DNA of 64,000 nt from JAGVGT01 sp963807225 (GCA_963807225.1 CAWEAD010000008.1:434001-498000), one strand, 5' to 3'; positions 36,385-45,889 are shown, counted from the stretch's first letter. Notes: generated by a model not told the origin, from the letters alone. Program-made: numbers and translations.

Positions 36385-36771
36385 CTATTTCATCCCATAG
36401 GTGATCACCGATATATAAGCACCTTGCGGGTCTTGAAGAACGGCAAACCTGCCCACCCGGGGAATATCGGTGGGGGGGACGTGAATCTTGCCGCCCAGCT
36501 TTTCCACCAGTTTCACTGTTTCATCGACACTATCTACCGTCACGTATATTCCCCAGATCGGAGGTTGCCCCTTAGCCTGGGGCGGTATCTTCATGATGCC
36601 GCCGACCTCCTCGCCACCGGCCTTGATCACGTTATAGGTCATCTCCTCAGAGGGAAACTTTTCATATTCCCAGCCGAAGAGCTTGGTGTAAAAGGTCTTG
36701 GCTCCTTCCTCGTCGGTGGTCAGCAACTCGTTCCAGCTGAATCTGCCGTGCTTAAAGAGTTCTTTATTCAT
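36385..36771 (-). CDS. VOC-family (glyoxalase-like) protein
   Basis: The 128-residue protein is a single vicinal-oxygen-chelate domain pair: GRFSWNELLTTDEEGAKTFYTKLFGW at the front split over 8-33, then GGIMKIP, IYVTVDSVDETVKLVEKLGGKIHVPPTDIP and FAVLQDPQGAYISVI at the end. This pattern is shared with small proteins annotated as glyoxalase-like or antibiotic-resistance-like. The substrate is unknown. The start at 36771 follows GGAGGAC; five upstream in-frame residues are excluded. Confidence 0.9.
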   Translation of the reverse strand: MNKELFKHGRFSWNELLTTDEEGAKTFYTKLFGWEYEKFPSEEMTYNVIKAGGEEVGGIMKIPPQAKGQPPIWGIYVTVDSVDETVKLVEKLGGKIHVPPTDIPRVGRFAVLQDPQGAYISVITYGMK

Positions 36772-36992
36772 GACGTCCTCCTGCAATATTGGTGAAGATG
36801 CGCTGAGGCAGGCATTACTTTCTCACTGAGTAAAGTATATGAATGGCAGGGGGTGCTGTCGATTTGTCGGCGGAAATTCATGCGGTACCGGCTCGAAATG
36901 TCCAACGGCATTAAATTATTTGCAGCGTGATAATTATCAGGCTTGGTGACTGCGCTGATTCGAGGAGATGATTTAAAAAGGTGAGGGTGCCG

Positions 36993-37340
36993 GTGACCGA
37001 ACGTTTTGTCAGCGAAGCGATTGAACCCCTGGTGGCGACCTGCGATACCACTCGGATGAGCCTGGGCGAACCGGGCTTGCCTCGTCAGTTTATCTGGCGC
37101 GGCCGGATCGTCGAAATCACTGCCGTTCTTCGCAGTTGGCATGACACCGGACCCTGCCGCCATGGGAGTGATGAGATGTATGTGCGCAAGCACTGGTACG
37201 AGGTAGCGACGCATGACGGCACCACCATGAAGATCTATTTTGAGCGCCAGGCCCGTCGGGGCCGCAAGGGCTCACGCTGGTGGCTGTTCAGTATTGACGA
37301 ATCGGCGAATCCCCCGGAATTTCAGGGGTATCGCACCTGA
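36993..37340 (+). CDS. DUF6504-type cytoplasmic protein
   Basis: The 115-residue product begins (GTG) TERFVSEAIEPL and carries GLPRQFIWRGR..EI..VLRSWHD, then MYVRKHWYEV.T.DG..MKIYFERQ and RWWLFSI at the end. This matches small cytoplasmic proteins grouped as DUF6504. GAGG lies 6 bases before the GTG at 36993; earlier GTG codons are worse placed. The function is unknown. It is a single gene. Confidence 0.7.
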   Translation: MTERFVSEAIEPLVATCDTTRMSLGEPGLPRQFIWRGRIVEITAVLRSWHDTGPCRHGSDEMYVRKHWYEVATHDGTTMKIYFERQARRGRKGSRWWLFSIDESANPPEFQGYRT

Positions 37341-37582
37341 TTCACTGGGAGCAGAGCCGCTGGCAAAAATCCAATTTTGCCATTCCAAGGGTGAATCTTC
37401 TCTGGGCCAAACTTCTTTCCGAAGCGCAGGTCTCGGGCGCTTGCTCCAAGTGCCTACCTTTTTTCCGTGTCCCGCTCGGCTAGGTCCGGTAATATGAATC
37501 GCGTGCTTGAAGGTTTCACCCCTTCTGCGCCATGTGCGTGGTTAAGGCGATGACCTCACCAACTTTTGCCAAGGGTATCTGA

Positions 37583-39361
37583 ATGGCGTTGCATGAAAAA
37601 TTGACCGAGTTCTACCAGTCCCAGCTGCCGGATGGCGTCCTCGAGGGGACGATACTGCAGGCCCAGTGCCCCTTCTGTCTGAAGCGGGGCCGTAAAGAGG
37701 CCGGCCGTATTGTGGTCTATCTCAATGCCCAGGGCTTTTTCGCCGGCTACTTCCGCTGCCTGAGCCGTTGCTTGCCGGGCGGCTTCGCCCCGCATTTCGC
37801 CCGCTTACGCGGCCTTGATCCGGCCCTGGTGCCGGGGCATGATCCGGACCGCCAGCCCTATGTGCAGACGGATGATTGGCCGTTGCAGACTCTCAACCGG
37901 GAGATCGAGCGGCTGCATGCGACTCTGACTCCCGAGATCAGCAAGTATTTCGCAGACCGCGCTATCGAGGCCGGGACCCTGGCTGAGCTGAAAATCGGCT
38001 TCAACGGCCGCTATCTGGTCTTTCCCTATTTCCGCGAGAATGACTGTTGCTATGCGGCGCATTGTATTTCAGCGGAACGGGACACTGATCAATTCTGGAT
38101 GGGGGAGGCCAAGTTCACTACCGCCGGCCTGCAGATCTTCAACCTTAAAGACCTTGATCGTTGCGAGGATGGGACCATCTTTGTCACTGAAGGGGAGGCG
38201 AATCTTCTCTGTCTGCGGGAACTCGGTTTTCCGGGGGTGGCAGTGCCAACGGCCGGGGATCTGGAAGAAGTCGATGTTCAGCGCTTTGCCCAAGTGCAGA
38301 CCGTTTTTCTGGCTATGAGAAATACGCCGGAATCGGAAGCGGCGGCGCGGGCTTTTGCCGCCCGTCTCGGCTTCAAGGTCCGCCTCCTGCAATGGCCGAC
38401 CCACCGGTCGCGCGGCTTTGATCTGACCCAGCTGGCCCTGGAAGATCTGTCTGGTTTCAAGGCAGAGGTGACCAGGATGATCGGCGCCGCCCGGGCCTAT
38501 TCGCCTTTCCGGCCGCCGCAACGCGAATATCAGCTTTTCAACGAGGATCTGGAACGGCAACACTCCGAAAGCTACCAAGCCCTGCGAACCGGCCTGCCTC
38601 GTTTCGACGCGGCCCTGGGTGGAGTGCACGGCATCAACGTCATCGGCGGTCCACCCAAGTCGGGCAAATCCTGCCTGGGAATCCAGCTGGCCACCGAAAT
38701 TGCCAAAAAACAGGTGCCGGTAATCTACTACGACTTTGAAAACGGCCGCCAGAAGATTTATCAGAGAACCCTGGCCCGCTTAAGCCGAGTGGCGGTGGAG
38801 AAATTGGTGGCCGGGGGACTGGTCGGCGGCGAAAAGGACCGTTACGAAAGTGCCCGGGCCGAGTTAAAAGCCATGCTAAGTTGTTTTCGGGTGGTCACCG
38901 ACCGGCAATTGACCCCGGAAATCATGCGGCGGCATATCGATTTCCTGCGTCATGAGACCGGCCGGGATGATGCGGTGGTGGTGATTGACAGTTTGCACAA
39001 ACTGCCCTTCAAGGATTTTGCCGAACGTCGCACCGGTATCGATGCCTGGTTGCGCGAGTTGGAATCAATCCGCGATGAATTGCGGGTCGCCTTCCTGGTC
39101 CTCTCCGAATTGAGCCGTCAGGCGGAAGGGCGCTATGACGGCATCCCTCACATGGGAATGTTCAAGGGTTCCGGCGATATCGAGTACACCGCCGACAACG
39201 CCCTGATTTTTCAGCCCGAGGCGCAGTTCGAGGAGACGGCACTTCCGGCGGAGCGGCACAATTCCCTCTGGTTGGTGGCCAGCCGCGAATATAGCCCGGG
39301 GCTCATTGCCCGTTACCGACTTGATTTTCCATTCTGGGGTTTTGCGGAATCGGCGGGATAA
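37583..39361 (+). CDS. Primase-helicase-like protein (zinc finger, TOPRIM, RecA-fold ATPase)
   Basis: The 592-residue protein has a zinc-ribbon-like N-terminus (Cys29, Cys32, Cys59, Cys63), a TOPRIM-type domain at about 190-260 with FVTEGEANLLCL and VPTAGD, and a RecA/DnaB-type ATPase at about 330-585 with Walker A GGPPKSGKS near 354-363 and Walker B AVVVIDSLH near 470. This order resembles phage T7 gp4 or Twinkle-like primase-helicases. No neighbouring phage genes were seen, so it is a chromosomal member or an old capture. Its TOPRIM metal residues are only partly conserved, leaving priming activity open. Confidence 0.78.
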   Translation: MALHEKLTEFYQSQLPDGVLEGTILQAQCPFCLKRGRKEAGRIVVYLNAQGFFAGYFRCLSRCLPGGFAPHFARLRGLDPALVPGHDPDRQPYVQTDDWPLQTLNREIERLHATLTPEISKYFADRAIEAGTLAELKIGFNGRYLVFPYFRENDCCYAAHCISAERDTDQFWMGEAKFTTAGLQIFNLKDLDRCEDGTIFVTEGEANLLCLRELGFPGVAVPTAGDLEEVDVQRFAQVQTVFLAMRNTPESEAAARAFAARLGFKVRLLQWPTHRSRGFDLTQLALEDLSGFKAEVTRMIGAARAYSPFRPPQREYQLFNEDLERQHSESYQALRTGLPRFDAALGGVHGINVIGGPPKSGKSCLGIQLATEIAKKQVPVIYYDFENGRQKIYQRTLARLSRVAVEKLVAGGLVGGEKDRYESARAELKAMLSCFRVVTDRQLTPEIMRRHIDFLRHETGRDDAVVVIDSLHKLPFKDFAERRTGIDAWLRELESIRDELRVAFLVLSELSRQAEGRYDGIPHMGMFKGSGDIEYTADNALIFQPEAQFEETALPAERHNSLWLVASREYSPGLIARYRLDFPFWGFAESAG

Positions 39362-39568
39362 TCGTCCGGTTGTCCTCCATAATCGTATCACGGTGCGAAT
39401 AGTTATCGGCCGGGCGGTTCGTTCCGGAATCTTCCCGGGGCTCGAAATATATGGGGCTGGTTTATTCATTGCGCCTGTATTATATTTTTACATTCGCTCG
39501 TTCCGAGTCAATTCCAATGGGCTTTTGCGAGTCCGTCAATATTCATTTTGAACTGGAGGTTACTATTC

Positions 39569-40264
39569 ATGCGGAATTTATGGCTGGCAGCCGTGCTGGC
39601 TGTCTTTTTTTGCGGGCCGGTTTGGGCCGGGGAGACGAAAGGGATCGATTTAACCAGCCCTGCCGCTAAACAGGGTTATAGCATCGGTTACCAGCTCGGC
39701 CAAGATTTCAAGACCAAGGGTATCGAAGTCAATAATGCGGCTTTGGCCGCCGGAGTCAAGGCCGCCATGGAGGGAAGCGAACCTGGCCTGGACAAGGATG
39801 AGATGCATGCCGTGCTCACCGATCTCCAGAAGAGGGTCGAGGCGGAGCGGCGGAACCAGTACCTGAAGGCGGCGGAAGAAAACAAGAAGGCCGGAGAGAA
39901 GTTTCTAGAGGAAAACTCCCACAAGGAAGGAGTGACTACTCTGCCCAGCGGTCTTCAATACAAAGTATTGAAGATGGGCGACGGTGCCAAGCCCTCCGCC
40001 ACTTCCAAGGTAACCGTGCAATATCGCGGCACCCTGCCGGACGGCACTGAATTTGACAGCTCCTACCAGCGTGGGCAGCCCGCCACCTTCCAGGTTGACC
40101 GGGTAGTGCCCGGGTGGACCGAGGCCTTGCAATTGATGCCGGTAGGCTCCAAGTGGCTGCTTTACCTGCCGTCCGCTCTGGCCTACGGCGAACGGGGCGC
40201 GCCGCCCCGGATCGGACCCAACCAGGTGCTGATTTTCGAGGTCGAGTTGCTTAAAGCCGAATAG
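39569..40264 (+). CDS. FKBP-type peptidyl-prolyl isomerase (Mip/FkpA-like)
   Basis: The 231-residue protein has a signal peptide (residues 1-21, ending VWA), an N-terminal helical dimerisation domain at about 28-110 (KQGYSIGYQLGQDFK...) and a C-terminal FKBP domain at about 125-231 with VTVQYRGTLPDGTEFDSSY, VVPGWTEALQLMPVGSKW and YGERGAPP.IGPNQVLIFEVELL. This is the standard periplasmic Mip/FkpA layout for folding exported proteins. The ATG at 39569 follows GGAGG. An extensive hairpin with wobble pairs (40289-40320) follows the stop without a clear U tract. Confidence 0.94.
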   Translation: MRNLWLAAVLAVFFCGPVWAGETKGIDLTSPAAKQGYSIGYQLGQDFKTKGIEVNNAALAAGVKAAMEGSEPGLDKDEMHAVLTDLQKRVEAERRNQYLKAAEENKKAGEKFLEENSHKEGVTTLPSGLQYKVLKMGDGAKPSATSKVTVQYRGTLPDGTEFDSSYQRGQPATFQVDRVVPGWTEALQLMPVGSKWLLYLPSALAYGERGAPPRIGPNQVLIFEVELLKAE

Positions 40265-40826
40265 GCCGACGGTTGCAGCAATTATAGCAAGGGGGGCGGG
40301 ACTCTGGTCTCGTTCCCCTTGTACCAGCCTTTGTGCCAGTTTTAGTTTTTACTTGTCGTTCTACGATAGTAGTCCCGCATGGTGCGTTCACTCCCAAAGT
40401 CGTCGAATCGGTCAATGGAAATTATCGGCGGCCTACCAGTCAAGATGAATAGAGCAGTTAGTTGATAAAAAAAGTATGTTTGAAATTTCTTGACATCGAC
40501 AATATTAACTAATACATATCGATTAATAATATCTTTTCTCTTTGTGGAAATCCTTCGTTTCCAAACTATGCGTCATAGAAAAATAAATACCTAATTTCAT
40601 TAATCCCAACGGCGACTGCAGCTTATTTCCTGCCAAGAATCTTTGATTCTTGATTCCCGAACGAAAATCCAGCCCAGCTATTTTCCCGGCCCAGCCGGGC
40701 CTTCGCCGATCTTACCACATTGATATTTGCTAATTTCCCCCCCTTGTGTTTCAGAGCACTTTTTTGTTCTATCGAGATAACAAGCGGTACAACCATCATG
40801 CAACAGTTTAGAGGAGAGAGTGGCTG
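40265..40826. other. rho upstream region with candidate leader hairpins
   Basis: This 560-base gap begins with a 14-pair hairpin (40289-40302 with 40307-40320) after the FKBP gene. The centre (40440-40620) is strongly AT-rich and holds the rho promoter candidate. The proposed rho leader then has two perfect hairpins: CAAGAATC-TTT-GATTCTTG (40634-40652) and CCCGGC-CCA-GCCGGG (40685-40699). No reading frame with a ribosome site was found. The leader of about 300 bases fits the long attenuator known upstream of rho in other bacteria. Confidence 0.55.
40490..40518 (+). promoter_or_regulatory. Candidate sigma-70 promoter for rho
   Basis: TTGACA (40490-40495), a 17-base spacer and TACATA (40513-40518) lie in the AT-rich centre of the gap, giving a leader of about 300 bases before the rho start at 40827. 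The -35 is perfect; the -10 is weak. Confidence 0.5.
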
Positions 40827-42083
40827 ATGAATCTGTCTGAGTTGAAGTTGTTGAAGATCAACGAACTTACCAAGATGGCCCAGAAGTATAATGTCGAGGG
40901 CATCAGCGGTTTGCGCAAGCAGGAATTGATCTTCGCCATCGTCAAGGCCCAGGCGGCCCTGGAGGAGAAAAACGGCACCAATCGCGGTGGCGGGGTACTG
41001 GAGATTCTGCCCGACGGGTTCGGGTTTCTTCGGGCTCCCGACTATAATTATCTCCCCGGTCCGGACGATATCTACGTCTCTCCTTCCCAGATCCGCCGCC
41101 TGCACCTGATGACTGGTGACACCGTCGAAGGTCAGGTCCGTTCCCCCAAGGAAGGCGAGCGCTACTTCGCCCTCCTCAAGGTTGATTCGGTTAACTATGA
41201 TCCGCCGGAAAAGGCCAGGGACAAAACCCTCTTCTCCAATCTGACCCCGCTGCATCCCAACGAAACAATCCGTCTGGAGCGCGATCCGGAGAACCTCTCG
41301 ATGCGCATCATGGACATCGTCTCCCCGATCGGCAAGGGCCAACGCGGTCTGATCGTGGCTCCGCCCCGGTCAGGCAAGACCGTCCTGATCAAAGATATCG
41401 CCAATAGCATCACCAAGAATCACAAGGAAATCATCCTGATCGTCCTCTTAATCGATGAGCGGCCGGAAGAGGTCACCGATATGGCGCGAAGTGTCAACGC
41501 CGAGGTGGTCAGTTCCACCTTCGACGAACCGCCCCAGCGTCATATCCAGGTGGCCGAAATGGTCCTGAACAAGGCCCGGCGTCTGGTCGAACACAAGAAG
41601 GACGTGGTTATCCTGCTCGACTCAATTACCCGTCTGGCCCGAGCCTATAACACCGTGGTGCCGCCCAGCGGCAAGATTCTCTCGGGTGGTGTCGACTCCA
41701 ACGCCCTGCATCGGCCCAAGCGCTTTTTCGGGGCCGCCCGGAACATCGAGGAGGGCGGCAGTCTTACCATCATCGCCTCGGCCCTGGTCGAGACCGGCAG
41801 CCGGATGGACGAGGTCATCTTCGAAGAATTCAAGGGTACCGGTAACATGGAGATTGTCCTTGACCGCAAGCTTGCCGATCGCAGGATTTTTCCGGCCATC
41901 GACCTGCACAAGTCCGGTACCCGCAAGGAGGAGTTGCTGTTGACCCCGGAAGTTCTCAACCGCATGTGGATTCTGCGCAAACTACTGGGGAGCATGAACC
42001 CAATCGATGCCATGGAATTCCTCCGGGACAAGATGAAGGGCACCAAGACTAATGCCGAATTCTTCGAGATGATGAACACCTGA
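40827..42083 (+). CDS. rho: Transcription termination factor Rho
   Basis: The 418-residue protein is a full-length Rho. It has the N-terminal helical domain (MNLSELKLLKINEL), the RNA-binding cold-shock-like domain (GVLEILPDGFGFLR, DIYVSPSQIRR), Walker A PPRSGKT at 179-185, the LIDERPEEVTDM motif, Walker B (VVILLDSITRLARAYN) and the R-loop GGVDSNALHRPKRFFGAARN. No large insertion is present. It is the first gene of the conserved rho-rpmE-prfA-prmC-murA run. Confidence 0.98.
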   Translation: MNLSELKLLKINELTKMAQKYNVEGISGLRKQELIFAIVKAQAALEEKNGTNRGGGVLEILPDGFGFLRAPDYNYLPGPDDIYVSPSQIRRLHLMTGDTVEGQVRSPKEGERYFALLKVDSVNYDPPEKARDKTLFSNLTPLHPNETIRLERDPENLSMRIMDIVSPIGKGQRGLIVAPPRSGKTVLIKDIANSITKNHKEIILIVLLIDERPEEVTDMARSVNAEVVSSTFDEPPQRHIQVAEMVLNKARRLVEHKKDVVILLDSITRLARAYNTVVPPSGKILSGGVDSNALHRPKRFFGAARNIEEGGSLTIIASALVETGSRMDEVIFEEFKGTGNMEIVLDRKLADRRIFPAIDLHKSGTRKEELLLTPEVLNRMWILRKLLGSMNPIDAMEFLRDKMKGTKTNAEFFEMMNT

Positions 42084-42286
42084 GCGCGGTCAGCACCGAT
42101 CAGCCCGAAAACAGGTAATTCTTTTGCCGGTCGGTCGGGTTTGCCCGGTAATCTTTGCTTGCCAAACGGGGAAATTAGGTTATATTCTTTTGCTTCTTCG
42201 GGGCCGGCCTTGGCTGCCGAAGAATAATGGAACCAGAAACCGGGGCTGAACCCCGAAAGAATTAGTTTTTAGTGGAGGCTTTAACT

Positions 42287-42505
42287 ATGAAAGAAGGCAT
42301 TCATCCCAAATACAACAAGATTACCGCCAAGTGCGCCTGCGGCAACGAGGTCGAGCTGGGTTCGGTGGAAGAGGAAATCAGCACTGAAATCTGTTCCGCC
42401 TGCCATCCCTTCTTCACCGGCAAACAGAAACTGATCGACACCGCCGGTCGGATCGAGAAGTTCAAGAAGAAATACGCCAAGCATCTGCAGCAGCAGGAAC
42501 AGTAG
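42287..42505 (+). CDS. rpmE: 50S ribosomal protein L31
   Basis: The 72-residue protein starts MKEGIHPKYN and has a CxC plus CxxC zinc set (CACG near 16-18 and CSACHPF near 37), so it is the zinc-binding (C+) form. ACHPFFTGKQKLIDTAGRIEKF is the L31 core, split over 38-60. GGAGG precedes the ATG at 42287; five upstream in-frame residues are excluded. A small hairpin CGGGG-CTGAA-CCCCG (42241-42255) lies in its leader and could take part in control. Confidence 0.97.
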   Translation: MKEGIHPKYNKITAKCACGNEVELGSVEEEISTEICSACHPFFTGKQKLIDTAGRIEKFKKKYAKHLQQQEQ

Positions 42506-42539
42506 GCCGGTTTTCCGGTCCTCCTGTCGTCGTTTTCAA

Positions 42540-42588
42540 CAAGGGTTCAGGCTGGACTTTAGAGTCCGCCTGAACCCTTGTCCTTTTT
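42540..42588 (+). terminator. Rho-independent terminator or attenuator after rpmE
   Basis: CAAGGGTTCAGGC (42540-42552) pairs perfectly with GCCTGAACCCTTG (42568-42580); inside, GGACT pairs with AGTCC. The stem is followed by TCCTTTTT. It separates rpmE from prfA, so prfA may have its own promoter or depend on read-through. Confidence 0.88.
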
Positions 42589-42622
42589 CGGCCCTGTAAT
42601 CGTTTGATGGAATGTTGAGCGC

Positions 42623-43690
42623 ATGTTTGAACGTTTTGCCAATCTTGGTGATAAACTCGAGGAATTGGAGCAGAAGCTGGCCAATCCCGGACGCCTGAAC
42701 GATCAGGACGCTTTCCGCAAGCTTTCTCGAGAACATTTCCAGATTTCCCACCTGCATCAGCTCTATACTGATTACTGTCGGACTCGGGACAGTCTGCGGG
42801 AAAATCGCGAACTCCTCAAGGGCGAGGAGGACGAGGAGATGCAGGAGTTGATCCGCTCCGAGATCGAGCAATTGAGCGAACACCAGGCGGAATTGGAGCT
42901 GCAAATGCGCTTGGCTCTGCTGCCCAAGGATCCCAACGACGACAAGAATATCCTCCTGGAGATCCGGGCCGGGACCGGTGGCGACGAGGCGGCCCTCTTC
43001 GTCGGCGACCTCTTTAAAATGTACTGCCGCTATGCCGAATCCCAAGGCTGGCGGGTCGAAGTAATGAACAGTAACCCTCTCGGCATAGGCGGTTTCAAGG
43101 AAATCATCGCCCTGATCAGCGGTAACAAGGTTTACAGTCGGCTCAAGTATGAATCAGGAGTGCACCGGGTGCAGCGGGTGCCGGAAACCGAGGCCCAGGG
43201 TAGAATCCACACTTCTGCCGTCACCGTGGCGGTGATTCCCGAGGCCGAGGAGGTGGAGGTCAACATTGCTCCCCATGAGCTGCGCTTCGATGTATTTCGC
43301 TCATCCGGTCCGGGGGGACAGAGTGTCAATACCACCGATTCGGCGGTCCGGGCCACCCATTTGCCCACCGGGCTGGTAGCCACCTGCCAGGATGAAAAAT
43401 CCCAGCACAAGAACAAGGCCAAGGCCTTGAAGGTCTTGTGCGCCCGTCTGCTCGACCTGAAGCAGCAGGAGCAGCACGACAAGATCAGCGCCGATCGCAA
43501 AAGCCAGGTCGGCAGCGGTGATCGCAGTGAGCGTATCAGGACGTACAATTTTCCCCAGGGGCGGGTCACCGACCACCGGATCAACCTTACCCTCTACCGG
43601 CTTGACAGCATCATGCTTGGCAAGCTGGACGATCTGCTTGTTCCCCTCTCCGCCCATTTTCAGGCCGAGGCCCTGAAGAAGGCCGGCTGA
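42623..43690 (+). CDS. prfA: Peptide chain release factor 1
   Basis: The 355-residue protein has RF1 features. The codon-reading tripeptide is PET at 187-189, typical of RF1 (UAA/UAG). The GGQ motif lies at 231-233 in SSGPGGQSVN. The domain 1 helices and the C-terminal DHR.N.TLYRLD motif are complete. RF1 does not read UGA, which fits with UGA being available for selenocysteine in this genome. It is followed 15 bases later by prmC, the methyltransferase that modifies the GGQ glutamine. Confidence 0.98.
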   Translation: MFERFANLGDKLEELEQKLANPGRLNDQDAFRKLSREHFQISHLHQLYTDYCRTRDSLRENRELLKGEEDEEMQELIRSEIEQLSEHQAELELQMRLALLPKDPNDDKNILLEIRAGTGGDEAALFVGDLFKMYCRYAESQGWRVEVMNSNPLGIGGFKEIIALISGNKVYSRLKYESGVHRVQRVPETEAQGRIHTSAVTVAVIPEAEEVEVNIAPHELRFDVFRSSGPGGQSVNTTDSAVRATHLPTGLVATCQDEKSQHKNKAKALKVLCARLLDLKQQEQHDKISADRKSQVGSGDRSERIRTYNFPQGRVTDHRINLTLYRLDSIMLGKLDDLLVPLSAHFQAEALKKAG

Positions 43691-43705
43691 GCCGGGCATC
43701 TGCCG

Positions 43706-44572
43706 ATGAAGCCACGGGATTTAAAGTGCCAGACCGCCAAGCGTCTGCAGGCGGCCGGGATTCCCGACCCCGCCCTGGAAGCGGAAATCCTCCTGCGCTA
43801 CTTCCTTGACTTGGACCGGGTTGCACTGCATCTGGATGAGCGCACCCTGGTGTCCGGTGATTTGACCGATTTCGAACGGCTTGTAACCCGGCGGTTGTCC
43901 CGGGAGCCGCTTTCCTATATAGTCGGCGAAAAGGAATTCTGGTCCCTGCCATTCAAGGTTTCTCCGGCCGTTCTGATTCCGCGCCCGGAAACCGAGCTGC
44001 TGATCGAAGAGGTCCTGAAGCGGATCGACGAACCCCGAACTTATGCCGGTAACATTCTTGACCTGGGTAGCGGCAGTGGGATAATTCCAGTGGTTCTGGC
44101 CCGTGAACTGCCCCGGGCCAGACTGGTCGGGGTGGATATCTCCCCGAACGCTCTGGCTTTGGCGGCTGAGAACAGCCGGCGTCACGGGGTCGCGGACCGG
44201 GTGACCTGGTTGCTTGGCGACTGGTTCACACCTGTTGGGCCGGAAAGCCGCTTTGACTTTATTCTCGCCAATCCGCCCTATGTGGCCGAGAGCACCAGGA
44301 ATGAACTGGAACCGGAACTGGATTTCGAGCCGGAGCAGGCCCTGTATGCCGGCGCCGACGGGATGGCGGCCATCCGTGAATTCGTGCCTCGAAGCTCTAC
44401 CTACCTGTTGACCGGAGGGTGGCTCCTCATGGAGATCGGTTCGGATCAGGCGGAGGCGGTAACCGAGGTCTTACGAACGATACCGGATCTGGAATTGCTT
44501 GAAATTATCAGGGACTACGGAGGGCTGCCCCGCCTGGCCGTGGTCCGGAAAATCTCTAAGGTCGAGGGTTAA
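43706..44572 (+). CDS. prmC: Release factor glutamine methyltransferase
   Basis: The 288-residue protein has the N-terminal helical domain and a SAM-dependent methyltransferase fold with ILDLGSGSGIIPVVLA near 112-127 and the catalytic NPPY motif (ILANPPYV) near 190. It methylates the GGQ glutamine of RF1 and RF2. The gene directly follows prfA, and its stop overlaps the murA start by one base (TAATG). Confidence 0.97.
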   Translation: MKPRDLKCQTAKRLQAAGIPDPALEAEILLRYFLDLDRVALHLDERTLVSGDLTDFERLVTRRLSREPLSYIVGEKEFWSLPFKVSPAVLIPRPETELLIEEVLKRIDEPRTYAGNILDLGSGSGIIPVVLARELPRARLVGVDISPNALALAAENSRRHGVADRVTWLLGDWFTPVGPESRFDFILANPPYVAESTRNELEPELDFEPEQALYAGADGMAAIREFVPRSSTYLLTGGWLLMEIGSDQAEAVTEVLRTIPDLELLEIIRDYGGLPRLAVVRKISKVEG

Positions 44573-45834
44573 TGGACAAGATTATCATTGAGGGGGGACG
44601 ACCCCTGCACGGCACCATCAAGGTCAGCGGCGCCAAGAATGCGGCTCTGCCGCTGATGGCTGCCGCCATCCTGGCCCCGGGTAAGCATGTTCTGCATAAT
44701 GTGCCGGATCTGCGCGATACCAGGACTATGCTCACCCTGCTGTCCTCCTTCGGTCTCAAATGGCATCGGCGCGAGAGCGACGGGGCGCTGGTGCTCGATT
44801 CCACCACCATCGACAATATCGAGGCCTCCTACGATCTGGTCAAAACCATGCGTGCCTCGGTCCTGGTCCTGGGGCCGCTCCTGGCCCGAATGGGGCGGGC
44901 CCGGGTTTCTCTGCCGGGCGGTTGCGCCATCGGCGCCCGACCCATCGATTTCCATATCCAGGGCTTGACCCGGCTCGGGGTGGAGCTGACCCTGGACAAC
45001 GGTTATGTGGAAGGCTCGATAGACGGCCGTTTGCAGGGCAACACCATTTATTTCGATGTCCCCTCGGTGACCGGTACCGAAAATCTGTTGATGGCCGCCA
45101 CCCTGGCCGAAGGCGTCACCGAAATCAACAACGCCGCCCGCGAACCGGAGATCGCCAACCTGATCGATATGCTGGTCGGGATGGGGGCGAAGATCGAAGG
45201 GAGAGACAGCGATTGTTTGCGGGTGACCGGAGTTAAGCGATTGCGCCCAGCCGAGGCCACCATAATTCCCGACCGGATCGAAACCGGCACTTACCTGATC
45301 GCCGCCGCCGCCGCAGGTGGCGACTTGAAGGTCACCGGTGGCAATCCCGAACATCTCGGTACCCTGCTGGAAAAACTTCGTGAGGCCGGGGTGGAGGTTT
45401 CGGTGCGCGGCCGGGATATCAAAGTCAGTCGAAAAGGGGAGCTGCAGAGCGTCGACATCAAGACCCAGCCTTACCCTGGATTTCCCACCGACCTGCAGGC
45501 TCAGATCATGGCCCTGATGTGCCTGGGCAACGGCTTGAGCGTTATCGCCGAGACCATCTTCGAGAACCGATTCATGCATGTGGCCGAATTGCGACGCATG
45601 GGGGCCGAGATCAAGGTGGACGGCCATAGCGCCATCATCAAGGGAGTGGAGGCATTGACAGGTGCCCCGGTGATGGCCACCGATCTTAGGGCCAGTGCTT
45701 CACTGGTGGTAGCGGCCCTGGCTGCCCGGGGAGAAACCGAGATCTCCAGGGTTTATCACCTGGACCGGGGCTACGATAATCTGGTCGGCAAGCTGGCCGG
45801 GGTAGGGGCTGTGGTCCGGCGGGTAGCTGAGTAA
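44572..45834 (+). CDS. murA: UDP-N-acetylglucosamine 1-carboxyvinyltransferase
   Basis: The 420-residue enzyme carries out the first committed step of peptidoglycan synthesis. It begins MDKIIIEGGRPLHGTIKVSGAKN split near the start, keeps the KN pair and the catalytic Cys118 in PGGCAIGARPIDFH, and so should be fosfomycin-sensitive in principle. C-terminal motifs ETIFENRFMH and DLRASASLV are intact. Translation is coupled to prmC through a TAATG overlap. Confidence 0.98.
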   Translation: MDKIIIEGGRPLHGTIKVSGAKNAALPLMAAAILAPGKHVLHNVPDLRDTRTMLTLLSSFGLKWHRRESDGALVLDSTTIDNIEASYDLVKTMRASVLVLGPLLARMGRARVSLPGGCAIGARPIDFHIQGLTRLGVELTLDNGYVEGSIDGRLQGNTIYFDVPSVTGTENLLMAATLAEGVTEINNAAREPEIANLIDMLVGMGAKIEGRDSDCLRVTGVKRLRPAEATIIPDRIETGTYLIAAAAAGGDLKVTGGNPEHLGTLLEKLREAGVEVSVRGRDIKVSRKGELQSVDIKTQPYPGFPTDLQAQIMALMCLGNGLSVIAETIFENRFMHVAELRRMGAEIKVDGHSAIIKGVEALTGAPVMATDLRASASLVVAALAARGETEISRVYHLDRGYDNLVGKLAGVGAVVRRVAE

Positions 45835-45889
45835 GGGATCGAGTCTCTCGGAGTTGTAGGTCAGGTTCGAAAGGTCAGGCTTTCTCTGA

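Noticed and set aside
37583..39361. Prophage remnant around the primase-helicase
   Set aside because: No integrase, capsid, terminase or attachment repeats were found beside it.
44569..45627. 352-codon minus-strand frame opposite murA
   Set aside because: Antisense to a fully conserved murA; no supporting start or homology.
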